NCBI RefSeq assembly: GCF_029840635.1
Contig: NZ_JAOCCU010000053.1
Location: 1 to 41,742, forward strand
From: Mitsuaria sp. GD03876
Lineage (GTDB): Bacteria > Pseudomonadota > Gammaproteobacteria > Burkholderiales > Burkholderiaceae_C
Reading direction: 5' to 3'
Length of the DNA stretch: 41,742 nucleotides
A program made the translations under genes and the position numbers. The notes beneath the pieces were generated by a model that was not told the origin of the DNA, ran no database searches, and worked only from the letters and a program-made list of their open reading frames with translations. Positions within the stretch are counted from its first letter, which is position 1, and each line of letters starts with the position of its first letter. This document shows positions 26,275-34,848 of the stretch, piece after piece.

Positions 26275-27579
26275 ATGACGACACGACAAGACTGCCTGGC
26301 CCTGGACGCCGCCGACCCGCTGGCGCCGTTGAAGGACCAGTTCTCGCTGCCCGCGGGCACGCTCTACCTGGACGGCAACTCGCTGGGCGCGATGCCCAAG
26401 GCGACCGCCGCCCGCGTGCAGCAGGTCATCGCCGACGAATGGGGCCGCGACCTCATCAAGAGCTGGAACACCGCCGGCTGGATGGACCTGCCCGCGCGCA
26501 TCGGCGACAAGATCGGCCGGCTGATCGGCGCGAAGCCGGGCGAGACGATCGTCGCGGACTCGACCTCGCTGAACCTGTACAAGGTGCTGAGCGCGGCGCT
26601 GCGCATCGTCAAGGACGGTGACGGCGCCGGCCGGCGCACGGTGATCGTGTCGGAGCGCAGCAACTTCCCCACCGACTTGTACATCGCCGAAAGCCTGGCC
26701 GAGCAGCACGGCATGACGCTGCGCCTGGTCGACCACGTCGACGAGATCCCCGGCCTGCTGAATGATCGGCTCGCGGTGCTGATGCTGACCGAGGTCAACT
26801 ACCGGACCGGCCGCAAGCACGACATGAAGGCGGTCACCGCCGCGGCGCACGCCGCCGGCGCGCTGACGGTGTGGGACCTGGCGCACTCCGCCGGCGCGAT
26901 TCCCGTCGACCTCCACGGCGCCGACGCCGACTTCGCGATCGGCTGCGGCTACAAGTACCTCAACGGCGGCCCCGGCGCGCCGGCCTTCGTCTGGGCGCAT
27001 CCGCGCCACGCGGACCGCTTCTGGCAGCCGCTGTCGGGCTGGCTGGGACATGCGGCGCCGTTCCAGTTCACCTCGAACTACGCGCCCGCGCCGGGCATCA
27101 AGCGCTACATCTGCGGCACGCCGGCGATCCTGTCGACGGCGGCGCTGGAATGCGGCGTCGACACGCTGCTGGCGGCCGAGCCCTTCGGCGGCATGGCGGC
27201 CTTGCGCGAGAAGTCGATCGCGCTGACCGAGCTGTTCGCGCGGCTCGCGGAGCAGCGCTGCGGCGAGCAAGGCGTGATCGTCGTCTCGCCGCGTGACGCG
27301 GCGCAGCGCGGCAGCCAGGTCTGCCTGGCGCTGAAGGCGCCGCTGCAGGACGCCAGCTACGCGGTCGTGCAGGCACTGATCGAGCGCGGCGTGATCGGCG
27401 ATTACCGCGCCGGCGACGCGGCCCGGCTCGAGCAGGTGCCGCACATCCTGCGCTTCGGCTTCACGCCGCTGTACGTCGGTTTCGCCGACGTGTGGGACAC
27501 GGTCGAGCACCTGCACCAGGTGCTGGCCACCGGCGAGTGGCGCGAGGCGCGCTTCAACAAGCAGGCGGCAGTGACATGA
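26275..27579 (+). CDS. kynU: Kynureninase
   Basis: 434-residue PLP enzyme that cleaves kynurenine to anthranilate and alanine. The start at 26275 gives the usual N-terminus, ahead of [14 protein letters not shown]. The PLP lysine is Lys227 in [12 protein letters not shown] and the ring-nitrogen aspartate is Asp201 in WDLAHSAG. These are the same positions I recall for the Pseudomonas enzyme. The gene follows kynB by 64 bp and overlaps kynA by 4 bp. Its product, anthranilate, is the expected substrate of the divergent abm operon. Confidence 0.95.
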   Translation: MTTRQDCLALDAADPLAPLKDQFSLPAGTLYLDGNSLGAMPKATAARVQQVIADEWGRDLIKSWNTAGWMDLPARIGDKIGRLIGAKPGETIVADSTSLNLYKVLSAALRIVKDGDGAGRRTVIVSERSNFPTDLYIAESLAEQHGMTLRLVDHVDEIPGLLNDRLAVLMLTEVNYRTGRKHDMKAVTAAAHAAGALTVWDLAHSAGAIPVDLHGADADFAIGCGYKYLNGGPGAPAFVWAHPRHADRFWQPLSGWLGHAAPFQFTSNYAPAPGIKRYICGTPAILSTAALECGVDTLLAAEPFGGMAALREKSIALTELFARLAEQRCGEQGVIVVSPRDAAQRGSQVCLALKAPLQDASYAVVQALIERGVIGDYRAGDAARLEQVPHILRFGFTPLYVGFADVWDTVEHLHQVLATGEWREARFNKQAAVT

Positions 27580-28481
27580 GTTGCCCGATGGGACACGGCT
27601 CCGGCAACGGACCGACGACGGACACCGGCGCGGACACCCCCGCGCCCGGCGGCGAAGCCATCGTCCGCGAGGAAGGCGCGCAGCTCGACTTCTCCAAGGA
27701 CATGAGCTACGGCGACTACCTGCACCTGGACCGGGTGCTGAGCGCGCAACATCCGCTCTCGCCCGACCACAACGAGATGCTCTTCATCATCCAGCACCAG
27801 ACCTCGGAGCTGTGGATGAAGCTGATGCTGCACGAGCTGCACGGCGCCGTCGCCAACGTCGCCGCCGACCAACTGCCCGAAGCCTTCAAGATGCTGGCGC
27901 GGGTGTCGCGGATCATGGAACAGCTGGTCCACGCCTGGGACGTGCTCGGCACGATGACGCCGCCCGAGTACTCGGCCATCCGGCCCTACCTCTCCAACAG
28001 CAGCGGCTTCCAGAGCGCGCAGTACCGGCGCATCGAGTTCATGCTCGGCAACAAGAATGCCGCGATGCTCAAGCCGCATGCGCATCGGGCCGACCTGCTG
28101 GAAGAAGTGAAGACGGCCTACGAGGCTCCGTCGCTGTACGACGAAGTCCTGCGGTTGATGCAGCGGCGCGGCATCCAGGTGCCTGCCGCGCGGCTGCAGC
28201 GCGATTGGACCCAGCCCTACACCGCCGACGACGGCGTCAAGGCGGCCTGGCTCGAGGTCTATCGCCACCCCAAGGAACACTGGGACCTCTACCAGATGGG
28301 CGAGGAACTCGTGGACCTCGAGGACGCGTTCCGGCTTTGGCGGTTCCGGCACGTCACGACCGTGGAACGCGTCATCGGGTTCAAGCGCGGGACCGGGGGA
28401 ACCGGTGGGGTCAGCTATCTGCGAAAGATGCTCGACGTCGTGCTGTTCCCGGAGCTGTGGGCTTTGCGCACGGAACTCTGA
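27576..28481 (+). CDS. kynA: Tryptophan 2,3-dioxygenase
   Basis: 301-residue heme dioxygenase that opens the indole ring of tryptophan to give N-formylkynurenine. The proximal heme histidine is His259 in [20 protein letters not shown]; the active-site histidine His74 lies in [14 protein letters not shown]. The ATG at 27576 overlaps the kynU stop (ATGA). An N-terminal low-complexity stretch of about 35 residues precedes the catalytic core, as in related Burkholderiales proteins. It ends the kyn operon, 55 bp before a stem-loop. Cytoplasmic, tetrameric in the family. Confidence 0.95.
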   Translation: MSCPMGHGSGNGPTTDTGADTPAPGGEAIVREEGAQLDFSKDMSYGDYLHLDRVLSAQHPLSPDHNEMLFIIQHQTSELWMKLMLHELHGAVANVAADQLPEAFKMLARVSRIMEQLVHAWDVLGTMTPPEYSAIRPYLSNSSGFQSAQYRRIEFMLGNKNAAMLKPHAHRADLLEEVKTAYEAPSLYDEVLRLMQRRGIQVPAARLQRDWTQPYTADDGVKAAWLEVYRHPKEHWDLYQMGEELVDLEDAFRLWRFRHVTTVERVIGFKRGTGGTGGVSYLRKMLDVVLFPELWALRTEL

Positions 28482-28508
28482 TTGCTCCGACCGAGCGTTC
28501 GCAACCCA

Positions 28509-28593
28509 ACCACGGTCCCCTTTCTCCATGTCCCCCTTTGGCACCCTCCCGGGTGCCAAATTCCTCCTAATACTTCCGAAAGGGGACCGTGGT
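28509..28593. repeat. Nested palindrome 3' of kynA (outer 16-bp arms, inner hairpin)
   Basis: The outer arms ACCACGGTCCCCTTTC (28509-28524) and its exact complement (28578-28593) enclose a perfect inner hairpin at 28537-28560 (TTTGGCACCC-TCCC-GGGTGCCAAA). The right outer arm runs into the first unit of the 32-bp tandem repeat. The inner hairpin may act as a weak terminator for kynBUA; it is followed by TTCCTCC rather than a clean T-run. Confidence 0.7.
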
Positions 28594-28742
28594 CGGGTCG
28601 CTCATCCACCGAATGGGACCGTGGTCGGGTCGCTCATCCACCGAATGGGACCGTGGGCGGGTCGCTCGTCCACCGAAAGGGGCCGTGGGCGGGTTGCTCG
28701 TTCACCGAAAGGGGCCGTGGGCGGGTCGCTCATCCGCCGTTG
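28583..28742. repeat. Five tandem copies of a 32-bp repeat
   Basis: Units lie at 28583, 28615, 28647, 28679 and 28711, each 32 bp and starting GGGaCCGTGG. Units 1 and 2 are identical, and divergence grows towards unit 5. The period is not a multiple of three, all frames are interrupted or shifted, and there are no spacers, so it is neither coding nor CRISPR. A partial echo (GTGGGTCGCTCATC) follows near 28772-28785. Together with the palindrome this accounts for the 349-bp gap before the aminopeptidase gene. Confidence 0.85.
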
Positions 28743-28753
28743 GGGCGGATCCT

Positions 28754-28759
28754 TACAAT
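28754..28759 (+). promoter_or_regulatory. Candidate -10 element (TACAAT) for the aminopeptidase gene
   Basis: TACAAT lies just after the repeat array, about 71 bp before the ATG at 28831. No good -35 is visible; that position would fall inside repeat unit 5. Confidence 0.3.
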
Positions 28760-28830
28760 CGTTGGTTTGACGTGGGTCGCTCATCAGGTGGCCCCCCGTC
28801 GTTGCCTGCCAACCCTGCCGAGGCCCGCCC

Positions 28831-30648
28831 ATGGACACCCGTCTCTCCCAGATCAAGCTGCGCATCTCGAAGCTGCGCGACGCGCTGCGCAACGCCGGCG
28901 CCCACGCCATCCTGGTGCCCTCGGCCGACCCCCACCTCTCCGAATACCTGCCCCGTCGCTGGCAGGCCCGCGAAGTCCTCTCCGGCTTCACCGGCTCCAT
29001 GGGCACCCTCGTCGTCACCCTCGATGACGCCCAACTGTTCGCCGACAGCCGCTACTGGACCCAGGCCGAACGCGAACTCGCCGACAGCGGCATCGCCCTG
29101 TTCAAGATCGCCTCCGGCCCCTCCACCCAACACATCGCCTGGCTCGCGGAAACGCTGCAGCCCGGACAAACCCTGGTCGTCGACGGCCAGGTCCTCGGCC
29201 TCGCCGTGGACAAGCAACTGCGCGCCACCCTCGGCCCCAAGGGCATCCAGATCAACACCGGCCTCGACCTGATCGACCACGCCTGGGACGAACGCCCCGG
29301 CCTGCCCGACGCCCCGATCTACGAGCACGCCGCCCCGCAAGCCACCGTCAGCCGCGCAGACAAGCTCCGCCAGGTCCGCGACGCCATGACCCGCCACGGC
29401 GTCACCCACCACCTGATCTCCAGCGTCGACGACATCGCCTGGCTGTTCAACCTGCGCGGCTCGGACGTGACCTACAACCCGGTCTTCCTCGCCCACGCGC
29501 TGCTCGACGCCCAGGGCGCCACGCTGTTCGTCCAACCCGGCAAGATCGACGCGGCCCTGACGCAGCGCCTGGCCGCGGACGGCGTGCGTCTCGCGCCCTA
29601 CGCCGACGCGCGGGCGACGCTCGGCGCCCTGCCCGCCGACGCCACGGTGCTGATCGACCCGCGCCGCGTGACGCTGGGCCTGCGCGAGGCCCTGCCTGCC
29701 ACGACCACCGTCGTCGAGGCCATCAACCCCAGCACCCTGCTCAAGAGCCGCAAGAACGCCGCCGAAGCCCAGTTCGTCCGCGAGGCGATGGCCCAGGACG
29801 GCGCCGCCATGTGCGCCTTCTACGCCTGGTTCGAAGCCGCCCTGGCCCGCGGCGAGCAGATCTCCGAACTGACGATCGACGAACGGCTCACCGCCGAGCG
29901 CGCCAAGCGCCCCGGCTTCGTCGGCCTGTCGTTCCCGACCATCGCGGGCTTCAACCCCAACGGCGCGATGCCCCACTACCGCGCCACCGAGGAAGCCTTC
30001 TCCCAGATCGCCGGCGACGGCCTGCTGCTGATCGACTCCGGCGCCCAGTACCTCGGCGGCACCACCGACATCACCCGCGTCTGGCCCATCGGCACCATCA
30101 CCGACGACCACCGCCGCGACTACACGCTGGTGCTCAAGGGCACGATCGCCCTGTCCCGCACCGTGTTCCCGCGCGGCACGCTGAGCCCGATGCTCGACGC
30201 CATCGCCCGCGCCCCGCTCTGGGCCCATGGCCTGGACTACGGCCACGGCACCGGCCATGGCGTCGGCTACTTCATGAACGTCCATGAAGGCCCGCAAAGC
30301 ATCTCCAAGGCCGTGCCCGACGCGAACATGGCCATGGAGCCCGGCATGATCACCTCGATCGAACCCGGCCTCTATCGCCCCGGCCAATGGGGAGTGCGGA
30401 TCGAGAACCTGGTGCTGAACGTCGAGCGCGACACCCCCGAAAAGGGGCAGTTCGGTCACATGCTGGCCTTCGAGACGCTGACGCTGTGCCCGATCGACAC
30501 CCGCTGCATCGCCGTCGCGTTGCTGTCGGATGAAGAACTGGCCTGGCTGAACGCGTACCACGTCGAGGTCCGCGCCCGCCTGGCGCCGCTGGTCGACGGC
30601 GACGCGCTCGCGTGGCTGAACACCCGCACCGAGCCGCTGGGGCGCTGA
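28831..30648 (+). CDS. Xaa-Pro aminopeptidase (aminopeptidase P family, M24B)
   Basis: 605-residue cytoplasmic metallopeptidase removing N-terminal residues next to proline. It has two creatinase-like N-terminal domains (about 10-150 and 165-300) and a pita-bread catalytic domain (about 310-540). The dimetal ligands are all visible: Asp402 (IDSGAQY), Asp413 (TTDITR), His476 (GHGTGHGVGY), Glu511 (SIEPGLY) and Glu525 (RIENL). The three-domain length matches the long bacterial/eukaryotic aminopeptidase P1 type. It follows a repeat array and ends before a stem-loop and a strong terminator, so it is monocistronic. Confidence 0.93.
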   Translation: MDTRLSQIKLRISKLRDALRNAGAHAILVPSADPHLSEYLPRRWQAREVLSGFTGSMGTLVVTLDDAQLFADSRYWTQAERELADSGIALFKIASGPSTQHIAWLAETLQPGQTLVVDGQVLGLAVDKQLRATLGPKGIQINTGLDLIDHAWDERPGLPDAPIYEHAAPQATVSRADKLRQVRDAMTRHGVTHHLISSVDDIAWLFNLRGSDVTYNPVFLAHALLDAQGATLFVQPGKIDAALTQRLAADGVRLAPYADARATLGALPADATVLIDPRRVTLGLREALPATTTVVEAINPSTLLKSRKNAAEAQFVREAMAQDGAAMCAFYAWFEAALARGEQISELTIDERLTAERAKRPGFVGLSFPTIAGFNPNGAMPHYRATEEAFSQIAGDGLLLIDSGAQYLGGTTDITRVWPIGTITDDHRRDYTLVLKGTIALSRTVFPRGTLSPMLDAIARAPLWAHGLDYGHGTGHGVGYFMNVHEGPQSISKAVPDANMAMEPGMITSIEPGLYRPGQWGVRIENLVLNVERDTPEKGQFGHMLAFETLTLCPIDTRCIAVALLSDEELAWLNAYHVEVRARLAPLVDGDALAWLNTRTEPLGR

Positions 30649-30668
30649 GCCCTCGGGCCTCCGCGGCC

Positions 30669-30700
30669 GGTCGCAGTTGGTCTGCGGACCACCTGCGACC
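30669..30700 (+). other. Long hairpin after the aminopeptidase gene
   Basis: Two 14-base arms (30669-30682 and 30687-30700) pair at 13 of 14 positions around a TGCG loop. It lies just upstream of the intrinsic terminator and may protect the 3' end or back it up. Confidence 0.5.
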
Positions 30701-30721
30701 AGGCTTGCGACGAACTGCTGG

Positions 30722-30747
30722 AAAGCGTGGCTGAGCCACGCTTTTTT
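30722..30747 (+). terminator. Intrinsic terminator of the aminopeptidase gene
   Basis: AAAGCGTGGC-TGA-GCCACGCTTT stem-loop followed by a run of six T residues, a textbook Rho-independent terminator on the plus strand. Confidence 0.9.
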
Positions 30748-30821
30748 GCGTTCGGCCTCCCTGGAAGCGCTTCGAGCCGCCACCTAGACTTGATGCAGGT
30801 AGTCGACGAGGAGCAGAGACC

Positions 30822-31103
30822 ATGGACACACGACTCTCTCAGGCTTGGCACGGTTGGCGCTCGCACGCACGCACCGCGCCGGCCACGAACGACGAACGCG
30901 CGATGCACCGGTTCTCCGACGGCGCGCTGCACACCGTGCTGATGGCCGCGATCATCGCGGTCGCGGTGATGGCGGTGGCGCAGATGATCAGCGTCGGGGT
31001 GCGGATGTGGCAGCTGGATCCGGTCGTCGTGCAGGGCAAGTCGCAGAACCTGCCGATGCCGGCGGCACCCCAGCCGCTGGAGCAGACCCAGCCCAAGCGC
31101 TGA
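30822..31103 (+). CDS. Small single-pass membrane protein, unknown function
   Basis: 93 residues. A charged N-terminal region (1-35) is followed by one transmembrane helix (about 37-59, VLMAAIIAVAVMAVAQMISVGV) and a Pro/Gln-rich tail. The GAGGAGCAGAG sequence upstream provides a ribosome site. No family recognised. The first seven residues, MDTRLSQ, are the same as those of the aminopeptidase gene just upstream, with similar codons. It converges on the LytTR regulator gene with a 21-bp gap. Confidence 0.6.
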   Translation: MDTRLSQAWHGWRSHARTAPATNDERAMHRFSDGALHTVLMAAIIAVAVMAVAQMISVGVRMWQLDPVVVQGKSQNLPMPAAPQPLEQTQPKR

Positions 31104-31124
31104 GCCGGTCGCCCAGCCGATCGC

Positions 31125-31961
31125 TCACATCTGCCGGAACAGGTGCAGGTAGCTGCGGCTGACCGGCAACACCTCGGGACGGGCCTTCAGGTGAAGGTCC
31201 GCCGTTTCGTTGGGGCCGCGGGTGACGTGGCTGATCGCATGCAGGTTCACGACCACCGACCGGTGGACCTGCACGAAACGTTGCGGGTCGAGCCGCTCGA
31301 TCAGTTCGCGGATCGGCGTGCGGATCAGCGCCTCGCCCTCGCCGGTGACCACCAGCGTGTACTTCTCGTCGGAACGCAGGAACAGGATCTCGTCGACCGG
31401 GATCAGCTTCAGCGTCGATCCGACCGAGGCCCGGATCCATTGCAAGGGGCCGGTGTCGGTGGCCAGCGCGCCTCCGGCCTGCGCCGGCGCGACGCCCGGC
31501 GGCTTCGCCATGCGCCGCGCGAGCTCGTCGATGACCGCCTCCAGCGCCGCCTGGTCCGCCGCGCCGGGCCGTTGGCGCGCGCGTTCGGCCAGGCGCTCCT
31601 GCAGCCGCTCGACGGTCGCGGCCAGGCGCGCCTCGTCGACCGGCTTGACCAGGTAATCGATCGCGCCGCGCTCGAAGGCCTGCAGCGCGTACTGCTCATA
31701 GGCGGTGACGAACACCACATGCGCCTGCCGAGCGATCTGCCGCGCGGCCTCCATGCCGTTCAGGCCCGGCATGTGGACGTCGAGGAAGGCGATGTCCGGA
31801 CGATGGAGATCGAACATCTCCACCGCCTCGCGGCCGTTGCGGGCCTGGGCGACCACCTGCAGCGCCGGCCACAGCTGCGCGAGGCTGCGCTGCAAGCTGT
31901 CGCGCAGCAGCGGTTCGTCGTCGGCGATCAGCGCGGTGGGGGCGGAAGCAGCGGATGTCAT
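31125..31961 (-). CDS. LytTR-family response regulator
   Basis: 278-residue two-component response regulator. The receiver domain (about 9-125) has the acidic pair IADDEP, phospho-acceptor Asp61 in FLDVHMPG, and conserved Lys in YLVKPVD. A linker follows, then a LytTR DNA-binding domain (about 170-275: EILFLRSDEKYTLVVT, QVHRSVVVNL). This is the AlgR/LytR type. It follows its kinase gene with one base between stop and start, so the two form a system. Targets are unknown; the small membrane-protein gene downstream converges rather than sharing its transcript. Confidence 0.93.
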   Translation of the reverse strand: MTSAASAPTALIADDEPLLRDSLQRSLAQLWPALQVVAQARNGREAVEMFDLHRPDIAFLDVHMPGLNGMEAARQIARQAHVVFVTAYEQYALQAFERGAIDYLVKPVDEARLAATVERLQERLAERARQRPGAADQAALEAVIDELARRMAKPPGVAPAQAGGALATDTGPLQWIRASVGSTLKLIPVDEILFLRSDEKYTLVVTGEGEALIRTPIRELIERLDPQRFVQVHRSVVVNLHAISHVTRGPNETADLHLKARPEVLPVSRSYLHLFRQM

Positions 31962-31962
31962 G

Positions 31963-33054
31963 TCAATGCGGGGTGAAGCGCAACTCGGCCAGCAGGCCGT
32001 GCGGGAGATTCTCGGTGAGCGCCAGCCCGGCGCCGAGGCCGTAGAACAGCGTCAGCCGCTCGCGCAGGTTGCGCAGCCCCGTGCCGCTGCCCATGCTCTG
32101 GGTCATGCCGACGCCGGTGTCGCTGACCCACAGCCGCACCTGGCCGTCGCGCAGCGCGCCGCCGACCTCGATGCGGCCGCCCTCCTCGCTCGGATCGATG
32201 CCATGACGCACGGCGTTCTCCACCAGCGTCAGCAGCGCCATCGGCGGGAAACGCAGGCCGGCGAGCTCCGGCGGCAGGTCGACGAAGAAGTCCAGCCGGT
32301 CCGGCATGCGCAGATGCATCAGCTCCAGGTAGGCGCGCACCAGCGCCACTTCGTCGGAGAGCGTGGTCGCGTCGCCCTGCAATCGCGGCATCGCCGCGCG
32401 CAGGTAGGCGATCAGGCTGCGCAGCACCGGCGCGGCCTGCGGCGAGCCGGTCTCCACCAGCGCCCGCACGTTGGCCAGCGTGTTGAACAGGAAATGCGGC
32501 TCGACCTGCGCCTGAAGCAGCCGCAGCCGGGCATCGAGCGCCTGGCGTTCGAGTTCGCTGCGCTCGAGCTCGAAGCTCAGCGCCTGGTTGCGGGCCTCGG
32601 CATCGCGCTGCCGATACAGCGCGCCCATCGCCAGCAACGGGCCGACGACCAGGCCGGATCCGGCGATCCACAGGAAACCGAGCATCCGCGATTCGGACTC
32701 GACGAAGCTCGAGAAGTCGCCACCGACCGCGACCATGTACACCGCCAGCGTGGCCAGCGGCACCGCCGCCGCCACGACCACGACCTGGAACAACCAGCGC
32801 GCCCACCAGCGCGGCAGGCGCCGCGGCCATTGCCCCGCCGCCGAGAACGCCAGCAGCGCCAGCATGCCCACGAACATCGTCCGCCCCAGCAGGACGGGGA
32901 ACGGCGTGATGAAGATCGGCTGCAGCGCCAGCGCGAAAACGGTCGCCAGCGCCAGCGCCAGCAGCACCCGCTGCGGCGTCAGGTACGAGACGAACCCATG
33001 CCAGGCCGGATGCGCCGGCTCGGACGGATTGACGGGAAGGACCGGGGTCGACAT
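31963..33054 (-). CDS. LytS/AlgZ-type sensor histidine kinase
   Basis: 363-residue membrane kinase. About four transmembrane segments lie in residues 28-147, followed by a coiled-coil stretch (ARNQALSFELERSELERQALD) and a His_kinase domain with phospho-acceptor His187 in QVEPHFLFNTLANVRAL. The ATP-binding part has ENAVRHGI and DTGVGM. The start at 33054 is chosen because upstream residues are Arg/Pro-rich. No extracytoplasmic sensor domain of size is present, so it probably senses through its membrane region. It pairs with the adjacent LytTR regulator. Confidence 0.92.
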   Translation of the reverse strand: MSTPVLPVNPSEPAHPAWHGFVSYLTPQRVLLALALATVFALALQPIFITPFPVLLGRTMFVGMLALLAFSAAGQWPRRLPRWWARWLFQVVVVAAAVPLATLAVYMVAVGGDFSSFVESESRMLGFLWIAGSGLVVGPLLAMGALYRQRDAEARNQALSFELERSELERQALDARLRLLQAQVEPHFLFNTLANVRALVETGSPQAAPVLRSLIAYLRAAMPRLQGDATTLSDEVALVRAYLELMHLRMPDRLDFFVDLPPELAGLRFPPMALLTLVENAVRHGIDPSEEGGRIEVGGALRDGQVRLWVSDTGVGMTQSMGSGTGLRNLRERLTLFYGLGAGLALTENLPHGLLAELRFTPH

Positions 33055-33236
33055 GCCCGCACGATAGCGGGCACGCCCCGGCGATCCAAGCCGCGGCGGG
33101 TGTCCGCGCGACGAAGCACGGGTTGGGCCGGTCGAGCCACGGGACACGGGCCGGTGTTCGCACGCGACGGCGGTCTCGCCACGTCGCTCACCCGGGGCAG
33201 GGACAGCAGGAAGTCCTCGAACAGCGCGTCGTTCAT
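32979..33236 (-). CDS. Possible small protein coupled to the 84-residue gene (doubtful)
   Basis: 85 codons beginning ATGA-overlapped with the stop of the upstream 84-residue gene (MNDALFEDFLLSLPRVSD). The first 20 residues look protein-like; the rest is Arg/Pro-rich and its end overlaps the start of the kinase gene by 76 bp. It could be a real coupled small gene, a remnant, or chance. Otherwise the 178 bp before the kinase gene hold only its leader. Confidence 0.25.
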   Translation of the reverse strand: MNDALFEDFLLSLPRVSDVARPPSRANTGPCPVARPAQPVLRRADTRRGLDRRGVPAIVRACRPRSFPSIRPSRRIRPGMGSSRT

Positions 33237-33487
33237 GTGTACATCCCGATGCGGCACATCACCGCTTCCTTGCCGGCGCTGATCGCGAAGCGCAGCGCCT
33301 CCGCCGGCGTGGCCCAGCCATAACCGCCGGCCAGGTTCTCGTCGCGGAAGGCCTCCCGCTTGTTCATCGCCTCGATGGCTCCCATCCGCACCACCACGAC
33401 CGCCGCCACATAGCCGAACTGGCGCGGACGTTCGATCGCGCCGGCATAGATGCGGTAGTCCCCGGTGTCGACTTCGGCGAAATGCAT
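33233..33487 (-). CDS. Small hypothetical protein
   Basis: 84 residues (MHFAEVDTGDYRIYAGAIERPRQFGYVAAVVVV...). An AAGGAG site about 7 bp upstream supports the ATG at 33487. The chain looks like a small mixed alpha/beta cytosolic protein without signal or membrane helix; VDTGDYRIYAGAIE and GYVAAVVVVRMG resemble beta strands. No family recognised. It lies upstream of the histidine kinase on the same strand and may share its transcript. Confidence 0.65.
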   Translation of the reverse strand: MHFAEVDTGDYRIYAGAIERPRQFGYVAAVVVVRMGAIEAMNKREAFRDENLAGGYGWATPAEALRFAISAGKEAVMCRIGMYT

Positions 33488-33665
33488 GGCTGACTCCTTG
33501 TGCGCCTCCCGGCGCGATCGGCCCTCAGGAGGCCGCGATGGAGTCCACTTTGCGCGGCGAAAGCCGCGATGCCTACCCAACTGAGGTGGGCCCTCGGAAG
33601 GGGGAAGACTTTGGCGAATCCCCCGATCGGGCGATTCGTCGGCCGGCCCGCCCAGGGCCGACCGG

Positions 33666-34589
33666 TCAGAACTGGTTGTTGGCGATCGAGGTGTACTCGC
33701 GCAACTCCGCATCGACGACCCGCTTTGGCGGGACATCGCTCGGGCGCTCGCCCAGCTTCGGATGGACGATGTCGTAGGCGCGCCGCTCGGCCGGCGAGAT
33801 CACGCCGTTCTCGTCGCTGTCGGCCTCGGCGTAGACCAGGTTGGGAATCAGGCTGACCGTCGGCGGGAACTTCTCGACCGTCGACTGACCAACCGGCGCC
33901 GCCAGAGCGTTCGACGCCTGGAACGAGGTCGACTGCGCCACCACGGTCTGCGCCGGGGGCGGTGCCAAGGCGGGCGCCAGCACGGGTGCCGGCGCCGGCG
34001 CGGCGGCCGCGCTCGCGGATGCCGTCGCGGACGTCTGCGACGCAGCCGCGGCTGCTGGTGCGGCGGGCGCGGCGGCCGTCTGGGGCGCGGCGGCCGGGGT
34101 AGGCGTAGCGGCCAGGGAAGGCGTGGCGGTCGGTGTAGACGTAGCGGCCAGGGTGGTCGTGGCGACCGAGGTGGTCGTGGCGGCCGGGGTGGTCGTGGCG
34201 GCCGGGGTGGGCGCGGCGGCCGGGGCGGTTGCTGGCGCGGGCGCGGGCGCGGAGACGGCGGCGGAGGACGGCGTGGCCACGGCGGCCGGCTGTGGCGTCG
34301 AGGACGCGGCGGCTTGGGCGGCGGCGCCCTGCGCGGCCGGTGCCGCGGTCACCGCCTGGGCGGTGGCGGTCTGGACGGCCACGGCGGGGCCGGTCGCGGC
34401 CTGGGCCGGGGCGCCGCTGCCGGACGCGGCCAAGCTGGCCGCCTGCGAGGACAGGCTCACCACGGCGGACGCCTCGGCCGGCGCATCGGTCGAGGGATCG
34501 TAGACGTCAGCTTCGCGCACGCGCGCCGACTGCCCGGTGGTCGCACCGGGACCATTCGAAGTCGTTGTGTTGTTCAGGGCAGCAATCAT
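33666..34589 (-). CDS. Ala/Pro/Thr-rich low-complexity protein with a C-terminal EF-hand
   Basis: 307 residues. The ATG at 34589 gives a start (MIAALNNTTTSNG) with no signal peptide; upstream codons look non-coding. Residues about 55-235 are almost entirely Ala, Thr, Pro and Ser, partly encoded by an 18-bp repeat, and would be disordered. Near the C-terminus, DSDENGVISPAE (257-268) matches the EF-hand calcium loop at positions 1, 3, 5, 7, 9 and 12. A short ordered tail follows. The VVSLSSQAASLA segment near residue 45 recalls flagellar or secreted low-complexity proteins, but this is only a resemblance. Divergent from spoT. Function unknown. Confidence 0.72.
   Translation of the reverse strand: MIAALNNTTTSNGPGATTGQSARVREADVYDPSTDAPAEASAVVSLSSQAASLAASGSGAPAQAATGPAVAVQTATAQAVTAAPAAQGAAAQAAASSTPQPAAVATPSSAAVSAPAPAPATAPAAAPTPAATTTPAATTTSVATTTLAATSTPTATPSLAATPTPAAAPQTAAAPAAPAAAAASQTSATASASAAAAPAPAPVLAPALAPPPAQTVVAQSTSFQASNALAAPVGQSTVEKFPPTVSLIPNLVYAEADSDENGVISPAERRAYDIVHPKLGERPSDVPPKRVVDAELREYTSIANNQF
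34152..34223. repeat. 18-bp in-frame tandem repeat in the low-complexity gene
   Basis: Four units of about 18 bp (GGTGGTCGTGGCGGCCGG type), two of them identical, encode Pro-Ala-Ala-Thr-Thr-Thr-like hexapeptides. Gain or loss of a unit keeps the frame. Confidence 0.75.
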
Positions 34590-34848
34590 GGCGCGCCTCC
34601 CGCGAGGTGTCCGCACATTCCGGCCAGCGGTTGCCGGGCTCGGAAACTTCCTCCAAGCCAAAGCCCTTCCGGGGCATGAACGGTTTATCGGCGGGCGATC
34701 ACCGGACTTTAGGCCCCGATTCCCGGCTTTCGCAATTTCTTGATAGGGGTAAACCCGCGAAAGAAGGACACGCCGTGCGCCCCGCGTCGCCCGGAACGCC
34801 AAGTCCACTCGCCGGAAACCCCTGTCGCCATCGGTTAAATTGCCACGC
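34590..34848. other. Divergent intergenic region upstream of spoT
   Basis: 259 bp without a gene. It has a 7-bp inverted repeat CTTTCGC (34727-34733) / GCGAAAG (34757-34763) enclosing a small GGGT-AA-ACCC dyad. No clear promoter or Shine-Dalgarno for spoT was found. Confidence 0.3.

Noticed and set aside
28583-28742. CRISPR array
   Set aside because: The 32-bp units are directly adjacent with no spacers, and there are no cas genes in the window.
28602-29018. Protein-coding frame through the 32-bp repeats on the minus strand
   Set aside because: The repeat period is not a multiple of three, so the frame changes each unit, and the rest lies antisense to the aminopeptidase gene.
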